From contig CAVPPJ010000058.1 of assembly GCA_963707065.1 (NCBI GenBank), forward strand, positions 1-64,000: a stretch of DNA of 64,000 nucleotides, in the 5' to 3' direction. The notes under the pieces were generated by a model. It was not told the DNA's origin and ran no database searches. It saw only the letters and a program-made list of their open reading frames with translations. The translations under genes and the position numbers were made by a program. Positions 36,544 to 44,694 of this stretch are shown here, one piece after another. This DNA is from Palsa-506 sp963707065 (GTDB taxonomy: Bacteria; Actinomycetota; Actinomycetes; Streptosporangiales; Streptosporangiaceae). Position 1 is the first letter of the stretch; each line of letters starts with the position of its first letter.

Positions 36544-37138
36544 TCACTCGTCCTCCGCGCCAGCTGGCCAGGCTCATTAGGCTCCCCGCCTCGCTGGCAC
36601 AGCGCACAGACAAGCTGCGTCTACTGCCGGCCGGTGGGCGTGGCGCGCCTTTGCGAATTTCCTGGGAATCGCGCCGACCCGGGCGAGTGCGGTGGAGGAC
36701 TTCGTGATCGGATATGTCATGACCGCTACGGCGATTCCCGGCGGATCCACGTGCTGCGTGTGGCCAGCCTGCCGGTTGCCGGAGGCCGCCTCAGTTTGCG
36801 TTCCGTAGCCCTCCCCGGTCTGACGATCCATAGAGCCTGTCTTTACGCTTGCTTTACTGGTAAGGCCTGCCGTTATCCTGGGGCAGCGGGATTCCCTGGG
36901 AACCAAGAAGGCGGCGGTGACCTCAATGCCGGGCAGCCCACCATGACCAACTGCCGTTGGCCTACCCGCGAGCGTGGCTCTGGCTGGCCTGGCGGACAGG
37001 TGCACTTCTCCGGCTGGTTCCTGCATGTCATCGTGGTCAGCCTTCCACGTGGCGAAGGACTGGGCGCGCAATGGCCTGTGCTTGCTGCTGGTTGCGGGCG
37101 GGGGCGAGAATCCGTGCTGGGGAGCTGGGGGTTGTCCA
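36544..37138. other. 595-base region upstream of the LuxR regulator
   Basis: No convincing gene in any frame. It contains a possible promoter (TATCCT at 36874-36879, with TTGCTT or TTTACT upstream at poor spacing) and, 12 bases further on, a TTCCC-T-GGGAA palindrome (36892-36902) that could be an operator. Short frames here show no family motifs. Confidence 0.5.
36892..36902. promoter_or_regulatory. Palindrome downstream of a candidate -10 box
   Basis: TTCCCTGGGAA is a perfect 5-1-5 palindrome 12 bases after TATCCT (36874-36879), in the long upstream region of the LuxR-type regulator. Its position would suit a repressor site. Confidence 0.35.
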
Positions 37139-39724
37139 GTGGAGCTGCTTGAGCGGTCGTCGTTCCTGGACGCGCTGGCCGGGTATGCGGCCGAGGCCAG
37201 GCACGGTAGCGGTCGGCTGGTGCTGGTGTCGGGTGAGTCGGGTATCGGCAAGACTGCGCTGATAGAGGCGTTCCAGGCACAGTTGCACGGGGCGCGCTGG
37301 CTGTGGGGCGCATGCGATGGGCTGCTGACGCCGCGGCCGCTGGGCCCGCTGTTTGATATCGCCGCGGAGGCGGGCGGTCAGCTGCGGGAGCTGTGCGGCC
37401 TGGGTGTGGGGCCGGATCGGTTGTTCGGGGCGTTTCTTGCCGAGCTTGATTCGCCGGCGGCCCTGACCGTCGCGGTGATCGAGGACGTGCACTGGGCGGA
37501 TGAGGCGACGATCGACCTGCTGAGGTTCGCGGGGCGGCGGCTGGGCCGGATGAAGGCGCTGGTCCTGGTCACCTACCGGGATGACGAGCTTGGCGATGAT
37601 CGGCTGCGGCTGCTTCTTGGTGACCTGGCGACCCAGCGGGCCACCCGGCGGATGGGTTTGCCGCCGCTATCCGATGATGCCGTCCGGGCGCTGGTCGGGC
37701 AGCGAGACGTGGACGCCGCGGAGCTGTGCCGGGTGACCGGCGGCAACCCGTTCTTGGTGTGCGAGGCCATCGAGGCAGGCTGGCCCGCGGTCCCGCCGAC
37801 GGTGCGCGACGTGGTGGGCGCCCGCCTGGCCCGTTCGAGTGCCCCGGTCCGCGAGGCCTTGCAGGCAGCCGCCGTCATCGGAACCAGTATTGACCGGGAA
37901 GTTCTCGCGTCGGTTCTGGGCGGACCGGCAGCACCGCTGGATGACTGCCTCAGGACCGGCCTCCTCACCGCTGACGCGAGGTCTCTGCTGTTCCGGCACG
38001 AGCTGATCCGGATGGCGGTGGAGGAGGCGATCGCGCCGCATCGCCGGGGGGAGCTGCACACACGGCTACTACGGGTGCTTGAAGACGTTGGCAACACCGA
38101 CCCTGCCGTGCTGGCCCACCACGCTGAAGGCGCCGGCGATGTCGCCGCGATCCGGCGGTATGCCCGGGAGGCGGCCCGCCGGTCGGCGGCGCTGGGTGCC
38201 CACCGCGAGGCGGCCGCGCAATACCAGCGGGCACTGCGGCACGCCGACACCACGGACCGGCCCGGCCTGGCCGGGCTGCAGGAAGGACTCGCAGCCGAAT
38301 ACGCACTGCTCGACCGGCTGGCGGAAAGCGAGGCAGCGCTGCGCACCGCCCTGCAGATCCGGCGCGAACTGGGCGACACCATACGCGTGGGCGAGGACCT
38401 GAGCACGCTCTCCGGCAACTTGTGGCAGCAGTGCCGCGGGGAACAGAGCATCCGGGCCGCCGAGGAGGCCCTCCGAGTCCTGCAGTCCCTGCCACCCGGC
38501 CCCGAGCTGGCGATGGCGCAGCTCAGCGTGGCCTGCGGCAGGTGGAACACGGGACGGCAAGCCGAGGCCCTCGACGGCGTCGCACAGACACTCGAACTCG
38601 GCAAGCGACTGGGCCGGGATGATGTCGTGAGCCAGGCCCTGCTCGTGACGGGGGATTTCCTCGTCGAGAGGGGCCAAGACGGGATCGGCTCCATCGAGCA
38701 GGCCCTCCAGTTGGCGCTTGACGCCCGCCTGGAGGAGGAAGCGGCCGAAGCTTACGTTGTCCTGCAGGACTGCTGCGTCAGCTTGCAGCGGCTGGAGGAG
38801 GCCGAGCGTTGTTACCGCGCAGGCATGGCATTCTGCGAACGGCGCGAGCTGCGCTGGCGCACGCGCTGCATGCGTGGTGCCCAAGCGGATACGTTGCTGC
38901 TGCTCGGGCGCTGGGACGAGGCCGTGGATCTCTGCAATGAGGTGCTCGCCATCCCGGATGTCTCATCGTCGAACCAGCTCTACCCGCTGCGGATTCTCGG
39001 CACCATCCGCGGCCGCCGCGGCGAACCTGGCTACGCTGAGCTGCTGGATTCCTCGGCAGCCCTGGCCGCGGGGATCGTCTCGCCGGTATGGGTCACGCAA
39101 GTCCGGGCGGTACGGGCGGAACTGCTGTGGGTGTCCGGCCAGCCCGATCTCGCCTGCCAAGAGGCAAAGGATGCCTACGAGCAGGCATTGGGCCACGTCG
39201 ATCCATGGAAGCTGGGGTCGCTGGCAATCTGGCTGTGGCGACTCGACGCGGGGGTGGAGTTGCCGGCCGGCCTTCCGGGACCGTATGCGCTGGAGATCGC
39301 CGGCGACTGGCACGGTAGCGCCGCCGCCTGGGAGCGGCTCGGTCGGACCTACGACGCCGCCCTGACCCGGATCGTCTCCTCGAACGACGACGCCGAACTC
39401 CGGGCAGCCCTCACCGTTCTGGACGACCTCGGTGCCCGCGCGACCGCCGCCGCGGCCAGACGGCGGATGAAAGAACTCGGCATGACCTCGATCCCCCGCG
39501 GGCCCCGCGCGGCCACCCGGGCCGCCCCGGCCGGTCTCACCGCCCGTGAGCAGGAGGTCCTCGCGCTGCTGTCGCAGGGCCTGCCCGACCGGGAGATCTC
39601 CCGGCGGCTGTTCATCTCCGAACGGACTGTGCACCACCACGTCTCCTCGGTCCTGTCCAAGATCGGTGTCTCGTCCCGGACAGCCGCGGCCCGCGAAGCC
39701 GCCCGGCTAGGCATCGCGTCCTGA
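37139..39724 (+). CDS. Large ATP-dependent LuxR-family regulator (LAL/AAA-ATPase type)
   Basis: 861 aa. The protein starts ELLERSSFLDALAGYAAEA, the usual opening of this family, supporting GTG 37139; longer in-frame starts add unconserved sequence. Walker A (SGESGIGKTA, residues 31-40) and Walker B (VAVIEDVHWADE) define an AAA-type ATPase. TPR-like helices fill residues 350-780. The C-terminus is a LuxR helix-turn-helix (LTAREQEVLALLSQGLPDRE, then ERTVHHHVSSVLSKIG). Such regulators often control catabolic or secondary-metabolite genes; targets are unknown. The stop codon falls in a 24-bp tandem duplication. Confidence 0.9.
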   Translation: MELLERSSFLDALAGYAAEARHGSGRLVLVSGESGIGKTALIEAFQAQLHGARWLWGACDGLLTPRPLGPLFDIAAEAGGQLRELCGLGVGPDRLFGAFLAELDSPAALTVAVIEDVHWADEATIDLLRFAGRRLGRMKALVLVTYRDDELGDDRLRLLLGDLATQRATRRMGLPPLSDDAVRALVGQRDVDAAELCRVTGGNPFLVCEAIEAGWPAVPPTVRDVVGARLARSSAPVREALQAAAVIGTSIDREVLASVLGGPAAPLDDCLRTGLLTADARSLLFRHELIRMAVEEAIAPHRRGELHTRLLRVLEDVGNTDPAVLAHHAEGAGDVAAIRRYAREAARRSAALGAHREAAAQYQRALRHADTTDRPGLAGLQEGLAAEYALLDRLAESEAALRTALQIRRELGDTIRVGEDLSTLSGNLWQQCRGEQSIRAAEEALRVLQSLPPGPELAMAQLSVACGRWNTGRQAEALDGVAQTLELGKRLGRDDVVSQALLVTGDFLVERGQDGIGSIEQALQLALDARLEEEAAEAYVVLQDCCVSLQRLEEAERCYRAGMAFCERRELRWRTRCMRGAQADTLLLLGRWDEAVDLCNEVLAIPDVSSSNQLYPLRILGTIRGRRGEPGYAELLDSSAALAAGIVSPVWVTQVRAVRAELLWVSGQPDLACQEAKDAYEQALGHVDPWKLGSLAIWLWRLDAGVELPAGLPGPYALEIAGDWHGSAAAWERLGRTYDAALTRIVSSNDDAELRAALTVLDDLGARATAAAARRRMKELGMTSIPRGPRAATRAAPAGLTAREQEVLALLSQGLPDREISRRLFISERTVHHHVSSVLSKIGVSSRTAAAREAARLGIAS

Positions 39725-39768
39725 CCGCGGCCGGGCGCCGGGCACTGACCGCGGCCGGGTGCCGGGCA
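39721..39768. repeat. 24-bp tandem duplication at the LuxR gene stop
   Basis: Units 39721-39744 and 39745-39768 differ at one base (CTGACCGCGGCCGGG core). The first unit contains the LuxR gene stop codon. A partial third unit follows. Confidence 0.7.
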
Positions 39769-39921
39769 CTGAGCACAGGCGCGCGCCGGATCGCAACCTA
39801 GGCGGTGCCGGGCCAAATCTGGGTACCTCATGACGCCAAGCTGGGCATTTTTCCCGATGAACCCGCTGAGGCAGCCGTCTTACGGTCGTTGCACAACTCC
39901 AACGACGGGAAGGAGGCGCCG

Positions 39922-40173
39922 GTGCCGCTTTTCATGGACATTCACGACATCGCCGGCGGCGTGGCAATGGACGACGTCGCCAAGGCACATCTCGCCGATC
40001 TGCAAACGCAGACCGCGCACGACGTGCGGTACCTGAGGTACTGGGTCGACGAGGAAAACGGGCGGGTGTTCTGCCTGGTCGAGGCACCGTCGCCAGACGC
40101 CGCTGCCGATGTCCACCGACAGGCCCACGGTCTGGTCGCCGATCACATCTACCGAGTCCAGGAAGGGTCTTAG
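39922..40173 (+). CDS. DUF4242-family small protein
   Basis: 83 aa. The protein is a ferredoxin-like alpha/beta barrel of the DUF4242/SCO4226 group, with FMDIHDIAGGVAMDDVAKAH, then VRYLRYWVDEENGRVFCLVE and the C-terminal EAPSPDAAADVHRQAHG. Some members bind nickel. GTG 39922 follows AAGGAGG by five bases. It stands just downstream of the LuxR regulator and may be one of its targets, which is inference only. Confidence 0.75.
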   Translation: MPLFMDIHDIAGGVAMDDVAKAHLADLQTQTAHDVRYLRYWVDEENGRVFCLVEAPSPDAAADVHRQAHGLVADHIYRVQEGS

Positions 40174-40276
40174 GGACTGACCGTAGCCAACCGGTCCCGA
40201 CCTAGTGCCCACCCCAAAGGATCACGCGCCCACGCTGGCCGCTGACCTACTGCAACGCCCATGACAGGAGATCATC

Positions 40277-40876
40277 ATGAACCCCATCCGCCACCTCCGC
40301 CGTCTCGCCGCCCTGGCCAGCGCCCTGCTGGCGCTCGCCGCGGCACTTATCCTGCCGGTTGCCGCCCAGGCCACCGCCGCGACCGCGATGGCTTACCCCC
40401 ATCCGGCGGCGGCCGCCCATCACCGGCACCCGGTGGCGATCGCCCGCCAGGCGACGAGGAAGTTCCACTCACTCGCCACCGCCAAGAAGGCCGGCTACGC
40501 CCGGTTCACCGACATTAACGGGATCGCCTGCATCGCGATGCCGCCGATGGGCGCGATGGGCGTCCACTATGTCAACGGCAACCTCGTGGGCACCCCGGCA
40601 CTGCTGCTCAGGCATCCCGAGGCACTGGTCTACGCACCCGCGCGCGGGCACCTGCGGCTGGCCGCCCTCGAATACATCGTGCTGAAGAGCACCTGGGACA
40701 AGGCCCACGGCATCAACGCACCCCGGCCGCGGCTGTACGGGCACCGGTTCAACATCACTCCGGCGCCCAACCGCTACGGGCTGCCGGTGTTCTACTCGCT
40801 GCACGCCTGGATCTGGAAGCACAACCCGGCCGGCATGTTCGCCATGTGGAACCCCGCCGTCCACTGCCCCATGTAG
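40277..40876 (+). CDS. Secreted protein of unknown function (199 aa)
   Basis: A Sec signal peptide (LRRLAALASALLALAAALIL) ends in AQATA near residue 35. The mature part is Ala-, His- and Tyr-rich with one Cys near residue 84 (GIACIAMPP) and one at the C-terminus, and it contains the repeated aromatic segments YVNGNLVGTPALLLRHPEAL and YSLHAWIWKHNPAGMFAMWN. The His/Met-rich composition would fit a metal- or haem-binding protein, but no family is recognised. AGGAG precedes the start. Confidence 0.7.
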   Translation: MNPIRHLRRLAALASALLALAAALILPVAAQATAATAMAYPHPAAAAHHRHPVAIARQATRKFHSLATAKKAGYARFTDINGIACIAMPPMGAMGVHYVNGNLVGTPALLLRHPEALVYAPARGHLRLAALEYIVLKSTWDKAHGINAPRPRLYGHRFNITPAPNRYGLPVFYSLHAWIWKHNPAGMFAMWNPAVHCPM

Positions 40877-40934
40877 GCACCCGGCCCGCGCTAACCCGGG
40901 CTGCCGGGCTAGCTATCGGCCCGGTCGTGCCCCC

Positions 40935-40972
40935 GGGCCCCGCGGCATCAGCTGCCTGATGCCGCGGGGCCC
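40935..40972. terminator. Strong GC hairpin terminator
   Basis: GGGCCCCGCGGCATCA (40935-40950) pairs perfectly with 40957-40972 around a GCTGCC loop. It lies 60 bases after the secreted-protein stop on the plus strand. Confidence 0.75.
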
Positions 40973-41153
40973 CGGGCAGACGCCCGCCGCGGCCGGCGCC
41001 GAACATGACGCGTATCGCGGCCCGGCTGGTGAAGGTGGCCAGGGCCGCCGCATCGCGGCCGGGCAGCCCCGGAACGAATCAGCAGGTAACTGCCGGGAGC
41101 CGGCCCCGCGGGGATGCGCCAACCGGACGCACCCGTATCGGAAGGAGGAAAGC

Positions 41154-42284
41154 ATGAGCAGTATCGCGGCCCGGGCCGGCGACCGGGACTCAGCGGGCCT
41201 GCGGCGGTGGCTGCAGATCGGGCTGGGCATCATCTGGGTGCTCGACGCGGCACTGCAATACCAGCCCTACATGTTCAGCCGGGGGTTCGTCACCGACATC
41301 ATTGACCCGGCCAGCAGCGGCAACCCCGCGGCGATCGCAGGCTCGGTGACCGGCGCCGGCCACGTCCTGCTGCACGCGGCCGCGCTGTTCAACGCCGTCT
41401 TCGCCACCATCCAGCTGGCCATCGGCCTCGGGCTGCTCTGGCGGCCCGCGGTGAAAGCCGCGCTCGCCGCCACGATCGCCTGGGGGCTGGCGGTATGGCT
41501 GCTCGGCGAGGGCCTCGGCGGAATCCTGACCGGCAGCGCCAGCCCGCTGACCGGCGCCCCCGGCGCCGCCGTCCTGTACGTGCTGCTCGCCGCCCTGATC
41601 TGGCCACGCCACCCGCCATCAGAACGCCCGACCGCGCAGAACCAGACCGCCGCCGGGCCGGCCGCGAGCATAACCGCCGCCAGCCGGCTTGGGCCGCTCT
41701 GGCCGCGCATATCCTGGCTGCTCTTGTGGGCAAGCTCCGCCTATTTCCTGCTGCAGGCACAGGTCCGCGCGCCCGGCGGCCTCAGCTCGGCCATAGCGGG
41801 GATGGCAGGCGGCGAGCCCGGCTGGCTGGCATCGATCGACCGCAGCGTCGCCAGTACGGTGGGCTCCAGCGGCGGTGTCGTCTCGGTCGTGCTGGCCATC
41901 ACGTTCCTGCTCATCGGCCTGGCAGTAGCCATCCCGGCAGCAACCCGCCCCGCCCTGACCCTGGCCATCATCATCGCCACGGCCATCTGGGTGCTCACCG
42001 AGAACCTGGGCGGCATCCTCACCGGCACCGGCACCGACCCGAACACCGGACCCCTGCTAATCCTGCTAGCCGCCGCCTACTGGCCGCTCGCGCCGCAAAC
42101 AGCCGGAGACAGCCGAAACCCCGCCAGCGAGCACGGCCACCGGCCAGCCGGCGACATCCACGCCAGCCACCCAATAGAACCCCCCGCAACTCAACTTCAA
42201 CCCCCCGGCCTCCCCGCGCATCACCGTCGGCTACGCGCTGTGGAGCAGCAGGACGCCCGGTGCCGGCACGGCGGTCTTGCGTAA
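41154..42284 (+). CDS. Polytopic membrane protein with an internal repeat
   Basis: 376 aa, about eight helices. Two halves are alike: WLLGEGLGGILTG with LTGAP and LLAALIWP, and WVLTENLGGILTG with PNTGP and LLAAAYWP, so the protein arose by internal duplication. ATG 41154 has AAGGAGG seven bases upstream. The final 60 residues are disordered, rich in Pro, His and Arg. No transporter family is recognised. Confidence 0.75.
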   Translation: MSSIAARAGDRDSAGLRRWLQIGLGIIWVLDAALQYQPYMFSRGFVTDIIDPASSGNPAAIAGSVTGAGHVLLHAAALFNAVFATIQLAIGLGLLWRPAVKAALAATIAWGLAVWLLGEGLGGILTGSASPLTGAPGAAVLYVLLAALIWPRHPPSERPTAQNQTAAGPAASITAASRLGPLWPRISWLLLWASSAYFLLQAQVRAPGGLSSAIAGMAGGEPGWLASIDRSVASTVGSSGGVVSVVLAITFLLIGLAVAIPAATRPALTLAIIIATAIWVLTENLGGILTGTGTDPNTGPLLILLAAAYWPLAPQTAGDSRNPASEHGHRPAGDIHASHPIEPPATQLQPPGLPAHHRRLRAVEQQDARCRHGGLA

Positions 42285-42479
42285 CGGGCCGGTGAGTGCT
42301 CGTTCATCGATCAGGTGCGGCAGTTCCGGGGACGTCGCGAAAAGCAACGGCGGCCGTGCGCTCACCCAGCAGCAGGCAGCCGCGTTCCTGCTCTCACCCA
42401 GCCCGGCACACGACATGCCCACCAGACGCAACAAGCGGCAGGAGATGGCTATCGATGCTGCTGTTCTTCGGCTAGGTCA

Positions 42480-42525
42480 CCGGGTGCCGCCGCCTAGCGC
42501 TACGGCCTAGGCGGGCGGCACCCGG
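42480..42525. terminator. Hairpin terminator before the papain-like gene
   Basis: CCGGGTGCCGCCGCCTAG (42480-42497) pairs with 42507-42525 with one bulged base. It lies 20 bases beyond the convergent gene's stop at 42545 and about 200 bases past the membrane-protein stop. Confidence 0.6.
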
Positions 42526-42544
42526 ATGCCGGTCCGGGGCAGCC

Positions 42545-43357
42545 CTAGCTGCTTGCCGGTCCCGGCGTTACCAGTTGCTGGCCGGTCAGGGCCAGGTAGT
42601 CGGCGGCAAGCTGGCTCTGGTCCACGCCCTGCTCGAATCCCTTCGTGCCGAGGTGCTCGGGCCAGATGGCGACCCACGCCTCCTCGACGAGCGAGTTGCC
42701 CTGGACGACGCCGTCCCAGAACGACTTGGCGAACTCAGTCTCCTGTGCCCAGGTGATGAACTTGACGTCCTCGGCCGTGTAGCCGCCGCCGAGGATCGCG
42801 TGGCCGCCGTCGATCGCGGAGCCCCGCACGTCCGTCCACGCCTTGCCCTCGCTGAACTCCTGCTGGTTCGCGTCGAGCACCTGGATGCCGAGCCACAGCG
42901 CGCCGAAGATGGCCAGCGCCGCCTTCACTTGCGCGATCTGGGTGTGATCGACCTTGGCGAATGCGACTACCTTCACGCCGTCCGGGCCGCCGGTCGAGTG
43001 CAGGTACTCCAGGCCGGTCTGGATGTCCATGCCCTGATCGGCGCTGCTTCCCGGCCCGTTGGTTTCCTGGGTGCCGTTCGGGTCGAAGTCCGGGTTCTGC
43101 GTCTGGTAGAACTGCCACACCTGAGCCTGGTTCGGGTAATACTCGGTCGTCAGCGTCGCGGTGACCAGCCTGCGCGTATTCGCCCAGGTGACCGCGTTGC
43201 AGTCACCGACGGCGTCGTTGCCCAGCATCTGCCACCCGGTCAGCGCGGCAAGATTGTCCTGCATGGGCGGGTAGGCAGGCCCCCCGCTCCGCAGGATGCT
43301 CCCGAACCTCAGGGCAGGCGCGTTCTTCGGTGCCCGGCGACCATATTTGTACGGCAT
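42545..43357 (-). CDS. Hypothetical protein, possible papain-like cysteine-peptidase fold
   Basis: 270 aa, no signal peptide or membrane helix. A candidate catalytic Cys53 sits in GNDAVGDCNAVTWA, and a candidate His186 in DGGHAILGGGY, followed by a strand and Trp (FITWAQ); the order Cys...His and the GGHA motif resemble C1/C39-type peptidases. No catalytic Asn is certain. The start is well placed behind GAAAGG. Nothing in the neighbourhood fixes a substrate. Similar proteins occur in actinobacterial and phage genomes, so a tail or defence role is possible. Confidence 0.55.
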   Translation of the reverse strand: MPYKYGRRAPKNAPALRFGSILRSGGPAYPPMQDNLAALTGWQMLGNDAVGDCNAVTWANTRRLVTATLTTEYYPNQAQVWQFYQTQNPDFDPNGTQETNGPGSSADQGMDIQTGLEYLHSTGGPDGVKVVAFAKVDHTQIAQVKAALAIFGALWLGIQVLDANQQEFSEGKAWTDVRGSAIDGGHAILGGGYTAEDVKFITWAQETEFAKSFWDGVVQGNSLVEEAWVAIWPEHLGTKGFEQGVDQSQLAADYLALTGQQLVTPGPASS

Positions 43358-43627
43358 TGTGTGCCTTTCGTCTCAGGCAGAGCTCCGGTCCCGCGGCCTC
43401 TGCGAATGCCTATTCTGAACCTTGCTGGATAGAGCAGCGGCGCGCAACACTGATACATCCGGAGGGAAGATCCTTTACGCAGCTCACCCGGTGCGCGGGT
43501 AGTTCGCCGTCGGCCTGCACGCCCGGGTGCCGGCAGTTCGCCTGCGGCTCGCCCGCGCTGGGCGGGTGATACGCCACGCGACCTCACGTGGCCGCGCTGG
43601 CCGGCGTTTACCTGTTGTGACTGGTTT
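43358..43627. other. Intergenic stretch without a convincing gene
   Basis: About 270 bases between the papain-like gene and the alkyltransferase remnant. Frames here are short and match nothing. The upstream part of the remnant gene may have decayed into this interval. Confidence 0.4.
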
Positions 43628-43759
43628 CGCCGGGCCGTGCCTGAGCACGTATGCCAGGTGATCCCGTGCCACCGCGTGGTCCGCGGCGGCTTCGCCCGCC
43701 AGCACGGCGGCGGAACCGGCCGGGACGGCACCCTACCTGACCTGGAGACAGCTGCATGA
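43628..43759 (+). pseudogene. Remnant of a DNA alkyltransferase (Ada/Ogt) gene
   Basis: An in-frame stretch contains VIPCHRVVR (43658-43684), the invariant active-site motif of O6-methylguanine-DNA methyltransferases, whose Cys accepts the alkyl group. The sequence before it (RRAVPEHVCQ) and after it (GGFARQHGGG) does not match the family, and no start is visible, so the gene is degraded. Its stop overlaps the oxygenase start as ATGA, the spacing of a former operon. Only the motif identifies it. Confidence 0.45.
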
Positions 43760-44486
43760 TCACGGAAATTAACACCGCGACCGCGCCGTCCGGGCGTATC
43801 GACGCACTCGGCTGGGATGACCTGGCCGGCCAGCTGAACGAGCTGGGCTGCGCCCTGACCGAGCCGGTCCTCGCGCCTGCGGAATGCGCGGAGATCGCGG
43901 CGCTTTACGCCGACGACGACCTGTTCCGGGCAACGATCGACATGGAGCCCCGCCGGTTCGGGCGCGGCCAGTACCGCTATTTCGCCGACCCCGTCCCGGC
44001 CGGGGTCGCCGCGCTGCGGGCGTCGTTCTGGCCGCATCTGCTGCCGGTCGCGCGGGACTGGGCCGCCAGGCTCGGCCGCCGGCACCCTGGCCGGACACCT
44101 TCGACGAATGGCTGGATCAGTGCCACGCCGACGGCCAGCAGCGGCCCACGCCGCTGCTGCTCAGCTACGGGCCCGGCGACTGGAATGCCCTGCACCAGGA
44201 CCTTTACGGGAAGCTGTACTTCCCGATGCAGGTGGTAATCGGCCTCGACGCGCCCGGCACCGACTACGCGGGCGGAGAATTCCTGCTGGTGGAGCAGCGG
44301 CCGCGTGCCCAGTCGCGTGGGACGGTGACGGCGCTGGGCCAGGGGCAGGCCCTGATCTTCACGACCAGCGAGCGGCCGGTGCCGTCCAGCCGGGGCTGGT
44401 CGGCCTCGCCAGTACGGCACGGAGTCAGCGTCGTACGCTCCGGCAAGCGCATGACCCTCGGCCTTGTCCTGCACGACGCCACCTGA
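43756..44486 (+). pseudogene. 2OG-Fe(II) oxygenase (alkylation-repair-linked), frameshifted
   Basis: Two frames join near 44085. The first 108 residues begin MITEINTATAPSGRIDALGW and run to AARLGRRHP; the rest resumes in another frame with WPDTFDEWLDQCHADGQQRP. One base is missing in a CCC run (total length is 3n+2). Joined, it is 243 aa with the iron site HQD (NALHQDLYG) and distal His (VRHGVSVV), and ends SGKRMTLGLVLHDA. In related actinobacteria this family sits beside ada/alkA genes, which fits the alkyltransferase remnant upstream. Either an assembly error or genuine decay. Confidence 0.72.
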
Positions 44487-44567
44487 CCCGGCAGGGGACC
44501 GCTGCAGCAGCTGCCGGACCGCACCAGCGGCCGTCCGGCAACCCGATGGATCCGGCTTTCACCGGCA

Positions 44568-44602
44568 CCCAACCCATTGAACGCCCGATTCAACGGGTTG
44601 GG
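44568..44602. terminator. Hairpin terminator between convergent genes
   Basis: CCCAACCCATTGAA (44568-44581) pairs with 44589-44602 with one mismatch around a 7-base loop. It lies 80 bases past the oxygenase stop and 90 before the arginine-deiminase stop. Confidence 0.6.
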
Positions 44603-44694
44603 TTTGGCGTGCTAGGCACTGCGGGGCCGCCCAAAGGGGTCCAGGATGAGGGTTCGAGAACGAGGCGGCTGGTTCGCGGCGCGGCCCGGTCAGG

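Noticed and set aside
36577..37251. Minus-strand open frame of about 220 codons upstream of the LuxR gene
   Set aside because: Low-complexity Pro/Ser/Arg composition and no start signal; overlaps the real LuxR start.
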